The translations under genes and the position numbers were made by a program. This document shows, in pieces, positions 12,580 to 25,045 of a stretch of DNA of 64,000 nucleotides (position 1 is the first letter of the stretch; every line of letters begins with the position of its first letter). The notes under the pieces are model-generated. The model did not search any database, was not told the DNA's origin, and saw nothing but the letters and a program-made list of their open reading frames with translations. The stretch covers positions 64,621,407 through 64,685,406 of the forward strand of contig OX638372.1 of the NCBI GenBank assembly GCA_951812925.1, written 5' to 3'. The DNA is from Calliopum simillimum (lineage: Eukaryota; Arthropoda; Insecta; Diptera; Lauxaniidae).

Positions 12580-14745
12580 GTGAGTGTACCAGCTGAAAAT
12601 TTTTTTGTCTCCGATTTTGCTCAAATTTGGCAATATGGTAGTTCCAGTGTGCAAAATTGATAATCCGGGAACAGTATCATTTGCTATTAAAATACAGGGT
12701 GTTGAAGTTGGCGTTTTTAGTAATTTTCATAAAAAGCGTGTTTTTTTTTTAAATTTACAGCTCACACCAAAGTTTGTAAATTGATATATTTAAGTCGCTG
12801 GTCTAATTCACTTTTAAGTGTTCTTTTCATAAAAAAATATTGATAGGTGTAAAAAATTTTTAAACTAAAAAATACTTCTGATTTTTTTTTTTAAAAATAA
12901 CCCTCTTCGCATTAAAGCATAATTTATAAGCTTTTAAATGATGTATGACTCAAGATGGGATTCGGTCGCTATATGAGAGTTTCTGGCTTTTGAACGCCCG
13001 CGACAGGCAAAACTATTTGTTTACTTAAGAGCAGAGCTGGGCGATAAGGATTACATGTGTAATTGATTGCGTATAGGATTACGATTGCAGTAATCCTTAA
13101 AAACAAAAAAAAAAGACGATTAGGATTTCATCGAACGAGCTAAGGTTACGACTACAGTAATTGTAATTTAAAAAAATCGAAATTACGATTACTGTAATCG
13201 TAATCTAAGTTCGTTCGATGAACGATTACAGTAATCCTTATATTGAAATTTTTTAAATAAGGATTTTTGGAATAATCGTTAAAAAAGTAATTCTAGAAAT
13301 ATACAAAATTAAAACGCGATTTCAGTAGAAAGATTATTCTCTTTCGCTGGCATGATAAATAGTCCCCGTCGGCATGCTCTTTCTGACTTTTCATTTGAAA
13401 AATTAGTATTGCTAAAAGATAATATTGAGTTTTGTCATTAAATATATGCATGTTTTAAATAGGTACATGTAAATTATGAATTATTATCACCGGAGAATCA
13501 ATTTTCTTTGTTTCTTTTGTCTTTGTTACTTGCGTTAAAAACTCTTAATGTTTTGTCAATATTGAAGATTTCTAATTTTTTCAAAATATACTTTCATTAT
13601 TATTATTGTATAAATATTGTTTTCATTGAAACACATTTTATAACAGTGATTTCTTTTGATATTAAACAAAAGTAATCCTTTGCAACGATTGGAGTAATCC
13701 TTATTTAAAAAACTCGAAATAAGAATTGCAGTAATCGTTCATCGAACGAACTTAAATTACGATTACAGTAATCGTAATTTCACTTTTTTTAAAATTACGA
13801 TTATTGTAATCTTAGCTCGTTCGATGAACGATAACTGTAATCCTAATCGTCTTTTTTTTGTTTTTAAGGATTACTGCAATCGTAATCGTTTGCTAACCGT
13901 AATCCTTATCGCCCAGCTCTGCTTAAGAGGAAGGCATCTTACGAAAAAAGTGTACCAGAAATAAATTGCTTAGAATCGTAAAAGAAATACGTGTATATTT
14001 ATTTGGAATTTTTTTCTATTGAAAAATTTAAAAAAAAATTTTTTTTTTCTTTCCAAAAAACTCCTAAAAATTTTACACGTTTTTTTCGGACGATTCTAAG
14101 CGTTTTATGCCTTGTACACTTTTTTTGTAAGATGCTTTTTGGAAAGCTTAAAAAATGTTTGAACTTTTTTAAAAAAAAAAAAATTTGCACGTATTTCTTC
14201 GACGTTTCTTAGCATTTTATACCTAGGACACTTTTTCGTAAGATGCCTTCCTCATGAGTAAACAAAGGGTTTTGCTTGCCGCGGGCGTTTAAAAACCAAA
14301 AATTCTCATGTAGCGACCGAATCCCATCTTGAGTGATACATCTTTTTAAAGCTTATAAATTATGCTTTAATTCGAAGTACTTTTAAAAAAATTTGAGGGG
14401 GTTTTTTTAAAATAAATTTAAAAGTATTTTTAAGTTTAAAAACTTTTGGTGGAATAAAATTTGTTTCACCATGTTATATTTTTTTATAAAAAGAACACTT
14501 AAAAGTGTGTAGGACCAGTGACTTATATATATCAATTTACAAACTTTGGTGTAAGCTATAAATTTTTGAAAAAACACCCTTTTTATGAAAATGACTAAGA
14601 ACGCCAACTTCAACACTCTTTATTTAAGCAACAAATGGTACTAGGATCAAATCCTCCCGGATTATTAATATTGCACACCGGAACTACCATATTGCTAAAT
14701 TTGTGCGAAATCGGAGACAAACAAATTTTCAGCTGGTACACTTGG
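12580..14745. mobile_element. Foldback FB4, split by a hAT MITE
   Basis: The left arm (about 12580-13023) starts AGTGTACCAGCTGAAAAT. It pairs with the right arm ending ATTTTCAGCTGGTACACT at about 14745. Shared blocks include CAATATGGTAGTTCC / GGAACTACCATATTG, CGCCAACTTCAACAC and GCGACCGAATCCCATCTTG. The centre (13930-14245) carries three versions of GGCATCTTACGAAAAAAGTGTA, the same core as FB2. Non-coding. Confidence 0.8.
13032..13921. mobile_element. hAT-type MITE (890 bp) with 8-bp duplication
   Basis: Ends CAGAGCTGGGCGATAAGG and CCTTATCGCCCAGCTCTG. CTTAAGAG is duplicated exactly at 13024-13031 and 13922-13929. The CAG...CTG ends and 8-bp duplication are diagnostic of hAT. The interior is built from alternating GTAATCSTAAT-type blocks and CGTTCATCGAACGAAC, giving several nested hairpins. 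No gene. It lies inside FB4 and is therefore younger. Confidence 0.92.
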
Positions 14746-14802
14746 CGTGTTTTGCTTCATATACATACGAGTTTGTAACAGTGCCCATAGCAGAGTGCTT
14801 AA

Positions 14803-15096
14803 GGGGACATTCGCTTTTGTAATTGAAAAGAAAAACATCTATTATATTGTTTAACACTGTTTAAGAAATATGAAAAAATTTTTTTTTTTGTTTTTAGTTT
14901 CCATTAGCTGCTGTAGAGGGCGCCATCCAAAAGTATATAGGAAACTAAAAATAAAAAAAGGAAAATTTTTTTCATATTTTTTGGACAATACTTAACAATG
15001 TTCAAAAGAAACTTTGTCAATAAATATAATAGTTTTTTCATAAAAAAATTTTTAAAAAGTGTTTTTTTGTTTTCAACTACAAAAGCGAATGTCCCC
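14803..15096. mobile_element. Short MITE with TTAA flanks
   Basis: Ends GGGGACATTCGCTTTTGTA and complement, flanked by TTAA at 14799-14802 and 15097-15100. The arms extend inward through poly-A/T blocks and GTTTCCATTAGC / AGGAAACT. TTAA duplication suggests mobilisation by piggyBac-type enzymes (inference). Non-coding, 294 bp. Confidence 0.8.
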
Positions 15097-15100
15097 TTAA

Positions 15101-16044
15101 GATGACTAGACGTTGTTAATCATTAATCGTCAATACTTGTACTTAGAAGTTTAGTTTAAGCGAAAATAGATAACATGATGAATTGCCGCCATAAATAATA
15201 TCAACACAACACCATACGAAATTCAAATTGTTAAGGTTAGAGATGAACTTAAGTAGTTAAATAACCATGAAATGACTGCATTAATCTTCAGCTGTAGGAT
15301 CAGAACAGCTGCAAAGCAGTTTAGAATCAATTCTTTTTATTGACTGTCAGTATTCTCAAGCCGCTATATTTATTGGCACAATTGCAACAAAATTATTTAA
15401 TCGTAATGACATTAATAATGATATTTTAATATGAAGCTTATAGTTTTGAAAAGCACGCTTTTATGCGATAAAAAATATTTATTATAATTATTCTGAGTTA
15501 AATTGTTTTCAACCTTTTTCATTTTAAAACAAATCAAATGCATTGACAGATGAAGCTGTTTTAATGAGATTTTTCATATTAATGTAAAAAAAAATGTATT
15601 TTTACTGTTGCAGTAAAGTTTTTCCTTTCTTAGAAATTTAATTTTTATTTTTACGTTAATATGTTATTTAAAAAACTGTCACGTAAACGCATTAGGCGAA
15701 TGATACTCAAATCTGATTCTAATAATATTTTTCAAAGGAAAATTAAAACAAAATATTACAACAAAATTTTCCGGAAAAATCAAATTATTCGCTTCGGAAA
15801 GAAGACACATACTGAGTTTTTAACAAATTGAACTGACTGACCTTTTACTTTTTTAAGACTATCGCAACAGAAGTTAAGTTACAGTTCGAGTTTTTTTTAA
15901 GTGAAGTATACCATTCAGTGTACGCCTTACAAGCTATGAAAATACCAAATCTGAAAAGAAAATTTCCGATCTATCTGATAGTGTTAATTACTCTCTGACG
16001 GATCTGTAACTCAGTTAGTTTAGGAGAAATTTGAAAATAATGAT
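15101..16044. other. Unassigned AT-rich stretch
   Basis: No gene, terminal repeat or tandem array was recognised here. Confidence 0.3.
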
Positions 16045-16350
16045 AAAAAAACGTGCTTTTGATCGAAAAATTGAGTTAAAAATATTTGGCTCAAAGACTA
16101 ATTTGATGCCGAGAAACACATATATGAAAGAAAAATCGAGGTAGGTTGCCTAGTGCAGGTTGTATGAGGTGTCCAATATATTGGACAATTACTTGCAACG
16201 ACCATCATTTTTTCAATACACCTTACCACTTTTCAAATGATGATGTAAGAGTTTAGTTTTAATAATTTTTTTATATTCATTTTAATACGTATACAGTAAA
16301 TTTTCTTTATTAAAATTTTGAAATCAAGAGAAAAACATGAAATACTTATA
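16045..16350 (+). repeat. Second copy of the 10.9-kb repeat segment
   Basis: Matches 10885-11185 in the same orientation: shared CAAAGACTAATTTGATGCCG, ATGAAAGAAAAATCGAGGTA, GGTTGCCT and the palindrome GTCCAATATATTGGAC with following AATTACTYGCAACGACCAT. Ends abruptly where a mariner remnant begins. Truncated copy of the same element family; outer termini are not present. Confidence 0.8.
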
Positions 16351-16353
16351 ATA

Positions 16354-16670
16354 CGAGGGTTATTATTTATATTTCGGGAACTGGCAACACTAATCTCAAT
16401 AGCTAAAATCTGGCAACACCATAATAAAGTTTGAAATTTTTTAGCATAAAAGTACTTATAACGTTTTGTTGTAGAATTGCTACTTGTTTTGCTTACAGTG
16501 AGTTAAGAAAATCTATTTGGCCAAAAAATGGAAATGTCAAGAGAAGGTTTTCGTTAGATTATTGTTCACAACTTTTCACATTAATTATCTCAACAAGAAT
16601 GTGTCAATGAACTCAGTTCTTTATATGGCGATAAAGCACCATCAAAAACCCTATAATGTATCAATCGCTT
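16354..16670 (+). pseudogene. mariner 5' end remnant
   Basis: Begins with TA then CGAGGGTTATTATTTAT, a mariner-type left terminal repeat. After an untranslated leader the frame from 16527 reads MEMSREGF, a stop, and after decay LSQQECVNELSSLYGDKAPS. This matches the first helix-turn-helix of mariner transposases ('M..SREHFR..I...F..GL...EC...L...YGD.APS'). There are several stops, and the match is lost at about 16665, where a foldback half begins. The catalytic part and the right end are missing. Different family from the mariner at 4375. Confidence 0.8.
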
Positions 16671-16674
16671 TAAT

Positions 16675-16885
16675 AACACTGTTCGACAATTTCGATTTTT
16701 TTGTAAAACACATGAGAAAATCCAAAAAATTCTTAAAGCAGACTTTAAAACAAATACCCGAGTCTCGTGGTTTTTCTCCAGCACGTCACATTTTTTTTTT
16801 TAATGAGTTATTGAAGTTTTTTTATCCACCGTACATGAAAAAAACAAAAATTCCGCATTCTTGTGTTAAATTGATGAATTTAAAA
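16675..16885. mobile_element. Half copy of FB3
   Basis: Aligns with 3735-3940: shared AAATCCAAAAAATTCTTAAA, GGTTTTTCTCCAGCACGTCA, TGAAGTTTTTTTATCCAC and ATTCTTGTGTTAAATYGATG. Only one arm is present, so it no longer forms the hairpin. Confidence 0.75.
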
Positions 16886-16932
16886 TAATAATTAATAATA
16901 GAGAATGAAAAGAAAGAGTAAAGGAGAACTTA

Positions 16933-17370
16933 AGGCGCTAGTACATACAGGGCAGCGCGTGCAGCGCGCGCATTATAGGCTTTGACAGTTGATTTAAAAA
17001 CATAGCTCCTTATGGAGAGTGATACATACAGAAAAGCGAACAACGCACGCGCTGCGTTCAATGCGTAGAGTTGACCAACTTTCAACTTTTCGAACGCATC
17101 ATTTGCGTTTGACATTTCATTTCTTTTGTTTATTTATTTATAAATTATTTTCGCAGTTGAAAAAATAAATTAAAAAAGGAAAAGAATCAAAATGAAGGAA
17201 AAACTAATAAGCGAAGTGCAGGAGCAAGTCTGCCTATATAATAAAGGCCATTCTGACTGTATTTGAAAACGCGTTTACGCGTTCTATGTAACGGCACAAG
17301 CATCACTCGCGTGCGTTGTGATGCGTATGATGCGCGCGCTGCACGCGCTGCCCTGTATGTACTGGCGCCT
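16933..17370. mobile_element. PIF/Harbinger-like MITE (438 bp)
   Basis: Ends AGGCGCTAGTACATACAGGG and CCCTGTATGTACTGGCGCCT, flanked by TTA at 16930-16932 and 17371-17373. A 3-bp TTA/TAA duplication with A/GGC ends fits PIF/Harbinger. GC-rich subterminal blocks (GCGCGTGCAGCGCGCG) stand out from the AT-rich surroundings. It keeps a short coding scrap at 17192-17266. Confidence 0.85.
17192..17266 (+). pseudogene. MADF-domain-like N-terminal scrap in a MITE
   Basis: Twenty-four codons from an ATG give KLISEVQEQ, then CLYNKGHSDCI, then a stop. The pattern 'LI..V...P.LY.K.H.DY' is the start of MADF (Myb/SANT-like) domains. PIF/Harbinger transposons often carry a second gene with a Myb/SANT or MADF-type domain. 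The position inside a PIF-like MITE makes this a plausible remnant of the parent's accessory gene. Only the first helix is present; similarity is short, so this is a cautious call. Confidence 0.45.
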
Positions 17371-17373
17371 TTA

Positions 17374-19520
17374 CATTGTTTTCTGCATCAACGACGATGG
17401 GCCCATTGTTGTGATGTTCCGCTTCTGTTTTAGATGTTACTCTCTTGTTATTTTAAGCTAGGTTTGATTTTATGCTAGGTATAAGTTCCTCTCACTCTCT
17501 ACATTAGGCTTTTAAATTCTTCTTATTAGAACTAAGTTTTTAAAGTTTTCTCTTCTCTATGTTAGGCGATTAAATTTAGATTTACATTTGTTCGAGATAC
17601 TAGCGTATTTTTGGTTTTGTTTAACCCAGTAAACAGTAATTAAATATTTAGTTTGATATTTTTAAATTCTATTAGAATTACTCAAGTTTAATTCGATTGA
17701 AAATTTCATTTTTTTATCATTAACTTTGATTTCAATAATGAATTAAAATTGAAATAAACTCAAAAGGACAAATTTTTAATGCCTTAACCTATGAAAGGCA
17801 GTTTCCATTTGAATACATAAACTCGTACGCAATTTAAAAATTTGAAATTGCTTGAAAAAGATTTTATACCTTGGATATTATAATTTTTGGTATTAGGAAA
17901 ACAACATTGATCTTATATTTAATGTGATAAATATAATTAAAACAAATCAAGTATATTAGACTTTATGAATTCAAATTTAGCAAATTTGATGAAAGAAAAA
18001 CTCTTAAAATTAAATCTTAATAAAGTTTAAGGAAAACTATTTCTAAGCGAAGCAAATTTCATTTGGATTTAAATGAATTAATTCTATAAATTGTGCTCTT
18101 AATATGTACGACTGTGACCAACGCCATTTTGGTTTAAAATATATGTATAACTATATATGCCGTATATGTACATATATATGCCTATATGTAGATTTGCATA
18201 TATGTATATATACCAAGACCTGTAGTGTTTTATGCCTGCGATTCAATTTCGATGTAAAGTTGGATTTTCTGATGAATGGAAGATAATCGACTTAAATCAC
18301 TTTTGACGGATATTTGAAGGATCGAATTCCTGGAATATTCTTATTTTTATAGGTGAACTGGAGCAGCAATTTTTTTTTTACAGATTTTGCGAAGCACCAG
18401 ATTTTAAAAGATTGCGCATCCTAAAGCTGCTGCTGAAAATGCGCCACAAAATTTAACCTTCTTTTGAAACTTCCAATTACATTGGGGTGCTCCTTAACCA
18501 TATAAAGATTACACTGGATTTATCCCAGCACTGTCTCTATTTCAATTTACGGTTTTTCTTAAGACACTTAAATTTAAAATATATATTTTTACTGAGCTTG
18601 GGCAAAAACCTTTTTAATGTAAAAAAAAACTTTTTCATATAAAAACTTTGAAGAATTTTCTAATCTGGTCTTGGTCGCAGTCAAAATCGAAAAGCCTGAG
18701 TATTGAGAAATTTTCACATACCAAAGGCGCTTGAAACAAAACCAACAAGTGTACGGTATTGTTCCGAATCGAAATTCTTACATATAAAAAAATGTTAAAT
18801 GTTCGTCAAAGTCAGGGCGCTGCATACTCTATGCGCTTTATATGAACAAAATACTTGTCGTGAATATATGCAACAGGCAAGTGCAAATACAAAATAGAGC
18901 GAACGTAAAGTACACAATTGCAGTGATCAGCTTATACATAACAAAAGCCCGTGTAAAGCAGAATTGCGTATTCAGGAGTGGCCAACTAATTTTGTGTTTC
19001 AGATCGTATAAAAAACATAGACTGTATAACAGTTTACACTGATGTAGTTTTTGGCGTATTTCTCAAAAAGTTTTCTAACGCTTGACCCGGCCTGATAAGC
19101 AAGAATTTGCCATTTTCTTAAATGGAAAAAAACTTTAGTGCAATCATAAGTAGTTACTTATTCCTTCAACGTAAAGGATTGATGGTTGGTTTTGTATTTA
19201 TGTAGAGGAGTGCCTCACAACTTATCATATGTAAGGAAAAATCATTAATTTCCCACGATACCAGATAAGAAAAACTTGCTTGATTGCTGTGTGCCAACAT
19301 CCTTGTACCATGTGCGATTCTTGCACAAACCAGAAAAAGTAGCATTTGTTTAGGAGGGATGCAGAAAAGCGTCTTTATGATAATTTCAAGTGGTAAAAGA
19401 CGTACTTAATTAATGAAAAAAAATGTAGTTTTTTCCATAAATTATACTTTTCTATAAAAATGCTATTTATACCGCTGTGGAGAAGTAAGTAATAAATTTA
19501 CAAAGTGCATATACTTACAT
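17374..19520. other. Unassigned AT-rich stretch
   Basis: No gene recognised. 18105-18215 is rich in TATATG/CATATA microsatellite-like sequence. The rest shows only short random frames. Confidence 0.35.
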
Positions 19521-19528
19521 ATAAGTAC

Positions 19529-22204
19529 TAGGGATTCCAATTTTTGGACTTTTTGCGATCCCGGGATTTCGGGATCAGAAATTTTTGAATCCCGGGATCC
19601 CGGGATTTTTCGGGATTCGTATGAATTTTGTTTTCTTCGTAAATAGAACAGAATTTAGTATTAAAAATTCCTAATATTTTGTCTTATATACCCCTACTAC
19701 ACCCCTACAAAGATATTTTATTTAAAAAAGAACAATTTCTTAAAGCAGATACATTTTATTATGCAATTCACGCCTTTTATAAAAAACAAAAATTCATAAA
19801 TATTTACTTATTGCTGCATTATATGCTTAGTTAAGTACATATCGATACCTTAGAGCGCTATAGTTCTATCTCCATTTTTTCAATTATTGGGAAATGCAAA
19901 AAGAATACTTAGAATTGGCTGCGATTTTGAATAAACTATACATGCAATAACTTTACCTTAGTATATTTTAACATAATTTTGTGTTAAAAACTAATTTTAT
20001 TAATTTTTAACAAAATCAATTTAACAAATTATTTGGAAATGCACTACTATTCAAATAAACGACACATTTAGTAAATTTTATGAGCGACTAGCATTTCCCG
20101 GTGTGCATTGCGATACCTTTTTTTGTATGGAGGGCAGAGCACATCCAATTAAACCAATGAATGTAAATTGTTCCGATGCAATTTATATGCGCACCAAAAC
20201 TCATCTATGTGTATTAAATAGTTTCAGAGGCATGATACTTTTTGAAGGACATGGGACCGCCCATTTTTCCCTTAGACATTATTTGTCCCCTGACTCTTAA
20301 TACACATACCACATCTTATCCATATCCTTTAAATGATTTCAGAGACATGAAAAATTATTTTTTTTCGAATCATGGAAAAAACAAGAAATTTTCAAAAATT
20401 TCTGTTTTCAGTTTTCAGTTTTGCACTAATGTGGTTTTCTTGTACAAAATGGTTCAATAAAGTTATGCCAGAAGTATGAAAGCTATATCTGAAGTGGTTT
20501 AACAGTAAATGCAAAGTTTATTACACGAAAAAGCAAGATTTACATATAATGTTATTATTTAAAAAAATTTCAAATAGCAATTTCTCAAATTCAAAAATTT
20601 TCACATTCGTGAATCTGGCCTAAGAGTGACGACATGTAAAATGTCATCAAGGTGTAGAAAAGACGAAAAAAATTAAAAAATTTTCTTAAAAATGTGACTT
20701 ATTTGAATATTCAGAGGAGATAGCACAGTAGCGGTCTTCAAAAAATTACAGTTTGGAGATAGGATTTTTCTTAATTCTCGAATATTTCGGTGTTTTAGTG
20801 GTATTTTGACATCCCCCAGGTTTCCACTCGGTAAAGAAGCCCACAAGGATACCATAACTGCAAAAATCGCAAAAAGTGGAGATAGGACTATAGCGCTCTA
20901 AGTTATTGATATATAAAATATCATACATATTTAATTATATAAAATAGTGAGATCAAAATTTTAACAAGTGTTGGACTTGGAAGAATTAACTTTTGTTTTA
21001 ATCAGTTTTCTTATTATTAAAATATGATTTTAGGAAAATTAAAGCATTTATTATTTTATCATCCAATTTAGATCTAAATTTATTACGTATATAACCTGCA
21101 CACGAAAAGCATCTTTCTGATTCAACACTTGTTGGTTGAATTAAAGAAAGATAATCGAAAGTTTTCTGGAGGAAATAACCCCTATCACCACATTACAAAA
21201 TATATCAATTTCTTTCACTAAAACGTTGGATAAATTATAAGACTGTAGAAAACAAATTTTTTTAAGTGGTATTCAAAGCTAGATTTAATTTTTCTTTCAA
21301 GTTTATTGAAGAGTTTACTTTAACTCTATGGCTATTGTCCTCAATTTCTCAAGAAGTTTCAGTTTCAAATCTAGAGAGAATACGTTTTATCTCTACCTTA
21401 ACGCGATTTAAAGATGGAGCTTTACAGAAGTCATTATTGGGACTTATCAAAAATTAAAAAATGTCAGATAAAATCCTTTCCACGAGCTTGAAGCCGCTTC
21501 AGACTATCTGAGAAGTCATACAGAAACTCGTATGAGTTGTCAAATATGGCAACTCTGATAGTGGGAATGTACATTTATTACACAAATGATTTATCAGAAG
21601 AAAACTCATATGAGTTATTTTGGCATTAGATTTGAGTCTATTTGAAAATAGAAGTCATAGGAGTTTTCAAATTTTTAAATGTTGTTTGAAAAATAAAAAA
21701 TTAAAACAATTTCAACAATATAAATTAAAAACAATAAAAAATTGTCAGAGAAAAAATCATACAGAAAAACATAAGAGAACTAGTCTGAAGTGCCTTTTAG
21801 TAAAAATGATATTACTCAAAGCAGATTTTCTTTCTTTATAATATCAATAGTGATTTTGATTGGTTGAAGAGTACGAGCTAATTGTTTAATAATTTTAAAT
21901 TCGCTACAGTGGATCAAAGAAACCTTTAAGTCAATACAAGCTGTTTTTATGCTACTCTCAAGCATCATAAAGCGCTGCAGCATATCTAAAAGACTACTCC
22001 ATCTCGTTTTGCAATCTAAGATTAACCATAATGTTGTAAGACTTTTGTTGGTGATTTTTGGAACATTCTAACAATTTTTCTAACCTAAAAAACTTAGAAA
22101 AGAAATCCCGGGATTGGTAGCACTAATCCCGGGATTTTCGGGACTGCAAAAAGGCTCGAATCCCGGGATCCCGGGATCCCGGAATCCCGGGACTGAAATC
22201 CCTA
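19529..22204 (-). mobile_element. Decayed hAT transposon (2.7 kb) with 8-bp duplication
   Basis: Ends TAGGGATTCCAA and the complement-like TGAAATCCCTA. ATAAGTAC is exact at 19521-19528 and 22205-22212. Subterminal arrays of AATCCCGGGATCCCGGGAT-type repeats occur at 19555-19615 and 22090-22195. Transposase pieces on the minus strand are listed separately. Length and architecture fit a once-autonomous hAT copy whose gene has decayed. Confidence 0.92.
20985..22040 (-). pseudogene. hAT transposase remnants
   Basis: On the minus strand 21905-22020 reads LDCKTRWSSLLDMLQRFMML, the hAT 'TRWnS...ML.Rf' block. At 21000-21170 it reads FDYLSLIQPTSVESERCFS, followed by CAGYIRNKFRSKLDD and INALIFLKSYF. 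This is the C-terminal hAT dimerisation block ('P.TSa.sER.FS.aG.i....R..L....v..L.FL'). The stretch between (about 21270-21460) gives weaker similarity with frameshifts, where the insertion-domain region would be. The catalytic N-terminal part nearer 22100 was not recognised. The protein would bind the terminal repeats and cut and paste the element; this copy has several breaks and cannot do so. Confidence 0.88.
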
Positions 22205-22212
22205 ATAAGTAC

Positions 22213-24190
22213 GTAAATATCTATAAGCTGTAGTGGAGAGTATATACCAAAGAACGCGTAAAATTTTGTGTTACAAGAAAATTGTGTTAAAAAATGGCAA
22301 AAAGTGAAATCTACTTTAAGGATAAAATAATGTATTTAATAATTTCTCTTTACAAATGAGTAACTACATATCATTGAAATTTTTTTATCGACTTACATGC
22401 AACATAAGAGCTTGATTTTAGCGCTATTAAAAAATAGTATTAATTTAATCTTACAAAATGAAATATATATCACTGATGATGTCACTGATATGTCACAGAA
22501 ATTTAGTGATTATCCTTATTAATATCATTTCAAAAGGAAGTAATACAACATACAAAAGATTACACCACAAAACACAAAAATTGTAGTTTGATTCTTCAAA
22601 GTAATGGTATATTTAAGTTCCCACTCCACTGAATTCGTACGCAAAACCCCATTGAAAGGAGAGCAAATATTTATACAACGAAGCACAGAATCATCCACAT
22701 ACATATTTGTATTTAATACATTAATTTTAAACCAAAACTATTGCTGCGGGACATTTATTTTACAAATTTATTGGCTTATGGCGGCGGAGGTTTATATGGT
22801 TCTTCTGTTTGCCTAATATTTATATGGGACATTGGCAAATATTGCAGTAATGTAAAAGCACAAATACACAGATACCATGCAATCGCACTTACGCACAAAA
22901 GTGCGGCATTAAGCGTTATGTGGCTATAAGCAGAACTAATACTTTTCATAGGACCTAACTGTTACATAGTGAAATAATTGCACAAAATGCATATTAGTTA
23001 GTTTTGACTCTAGGATTTGTCAAAACCCAAAGTCCATAAATTTTCAGTGGGTGAGATAGACCGTTATTCAGCAAATCCATGCTTATCATTCCAGTATCCC
23101 AATTCAAAACCGGCAAAAAATATGTGTATTTATAAGCATATAATCTCTGTTATCTTGCGTCATCCAATCGTACTGAAATTAACAAAGCTTTACAAAAAGT
23201 CCTATGACTGCAATGGCTACCTCCAATCCTGCGTGCACACAGATATTCCGTCTGTCCGTCGGTGAAAATAGCTTTCACGAAATAATAAAGCAAGATGTTG
23301 TAATTAATTTTATAACGCAGCCTACGACGCGTTGTTAAAAATAACTGTGGGGATTGAAAATTTGCAACTCCGTTTGACCATCACATGTTTTCCGCACCTA
23401 GAAAAACAATATTCAGAATGGAATATTAGGAGCATTATTTACGATTATGCAATCAAAATACATACAATTACTAGAAACATTTGATGCACGCTTCGAACAA
23501 AAATTTTGTGCATTTGAACAAAATGGCGCGTTTAGCAAAATCTATCCTAGAAAGATAACCTACGTTGAAGAAGCGAAAGAACTTTTGTGTAACTTTTTGT
23601 GATGGATATACATAAAATACAATAAAAAAGTTTACATAAAAAAATTTACATTACAAAATTATAACTACACATTCAACTGAGATAAAAATATAAAAATAAA
23701 GTGGATTGAAATAGTAAAAAATTCTTTTAAAAGTATGCGCCGAAAAGGCGGATTTTTATCTTTAATGCTCCTTTTCATATGGTTATTTCTAGGGTTAAAA
23801 GCCGTATTTGAGATAACCTAACCAGATTTCATACAAATAGAAACAAGAAATAGCTCGTACAAATTAAAATGGAATTATGACAAATCTCAATAAAATGATT
23901 TGGATCTACTTATGAAAGGATTATTCGGAACTTTAATTGTAAACAGTTTAGGGTTTTTTTTTTTGGCCAGGCGAAAGTTACCACACATACTAAATTTTAT
24001 ATGTTTCTAATTTGTTATTCAATAAATTTTCCTTTCATTCTCTGAAACTTTTATTCGATAAGGTTCTTTCTTTTTATCAAAAACAGGCTTGTATTCAATA
24101 TTATTTGTTGTTGAATTGAGTTTTTTTCCTTTTCAAATAATTCAAATAATATTTTTATTGAGGATAAACAAATTTAAATTTAAATTAAAA
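22213..24190. other. Unassigned AT-rich stretch
   Basis: Several frames of 60-82 codons exist (for example 22604-22816 and 23017-23265), but none shows a recognised domain, conserved copy or splice structure. No gene is called. Confidence 0.3.
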
Positions 24191-24204
24191 AAAAAAAAAT
24201 AAAC

Positions 24205-24256
24205 GATCCATTGGAGGATGCGAACCTGCGACCGTCCGCATGATGGATAGAAACAT
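24205..24256 (-). other. tRNA-3'-half-like sequence before a T-run
   Basis: On the minus strand GCGGACGGTCGCAGGTTCGC is followed by ATCCTCC and then a T-rich run. AGGTTCGCATCC resembles a pol III B box / T-arm (GGTTCGANTCC), and the T-run could act as a pol III terminator. No A box or full cloverleaf was found. Possibly the remnant of a tRNA-derived SINE. Confidence 0.25.
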
Positions 24257-24269
24257 GTTATTTTTACTT

Positions 24270-24834
24270 ACAAATAATATTTGTATATTAGGAAAATTTT
24301 AAAACAGAAATGTCTCTCAAAAGAAAATTTTATATTTGAAGCCATGCATCTTCAAAAAATATTTTTTTTTTGTCTGTTTTCTTACAAAAATCATTTTGTA
24401 TTCAATTTTAATTCAATGACCAGTTTCGAAAAGGCAAAAAAAAAAAACTGATTATTTTCTAAAGTAGCATAATATTTCAAAAATTTCCTTTAGAGTTACG
24501 TTTTAGAGCTTGTTATCAATTGAAAATTACAGAAATATTTTGATCGTAACGTCATTATATATGTAAATTTTGATATTAAAAAGTTAGGAGATGTGAGCTT
24601 TTCGAAATTGATTGTGTTGATTAAACAAAATTTAAGGGAAAAATCATAGAAATTAGTCGAATCTTTTATTTAAGGTATCTTCAATTAAAATTAGATCTTA
24701 AATTAAAGATAATTCACAGAAATTCTTTAAAAAGCATGGTGCAAGTCGTGAACACAAAAAAAAACCAACAAAAAAATGTGTCAAATTACTTGTGAGCACT
24801 TACCGACTAAGAAAAAACGTTTTTTGAGATAGGT
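24270..24834. other. Unassigned AT-rich stretch
   Basis: Nothing recognised. Confidence 0.3.
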
Positions 24835-25045
24835 TCATTGACTACTTTTTAAAAAGAGGTCGAAAAACGGTATAGTTAAAAAAAACATAAGAAACCAAAA
24901 CAAAACTACACATTTTCAATTAATTTGTTCAAGCTGAATCCGAATCCGATCTTAGAATTTCTCTAACACTTATAGTTTTTGAGATATCCTAGCCTAAAAG
25001 TTCAAAAACACTATTCTTGAGGTTATGTAGAGAAAAGAGTGTGTT
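24835..25045 (-). mobile_element. Diverged fragment of FB1
   Basis: In reverse orientation it aligns with 1335-1560. Shared features in order are CTACAYAACCTCAA, TTTTTGAAC, GATATCTCA, ATAAGTG, 'ttggttt' and CCGTTTTTCGACCTC. Identity is modest. Shows that FB1 belongs to a dispersed family. Confidence 0.55.
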
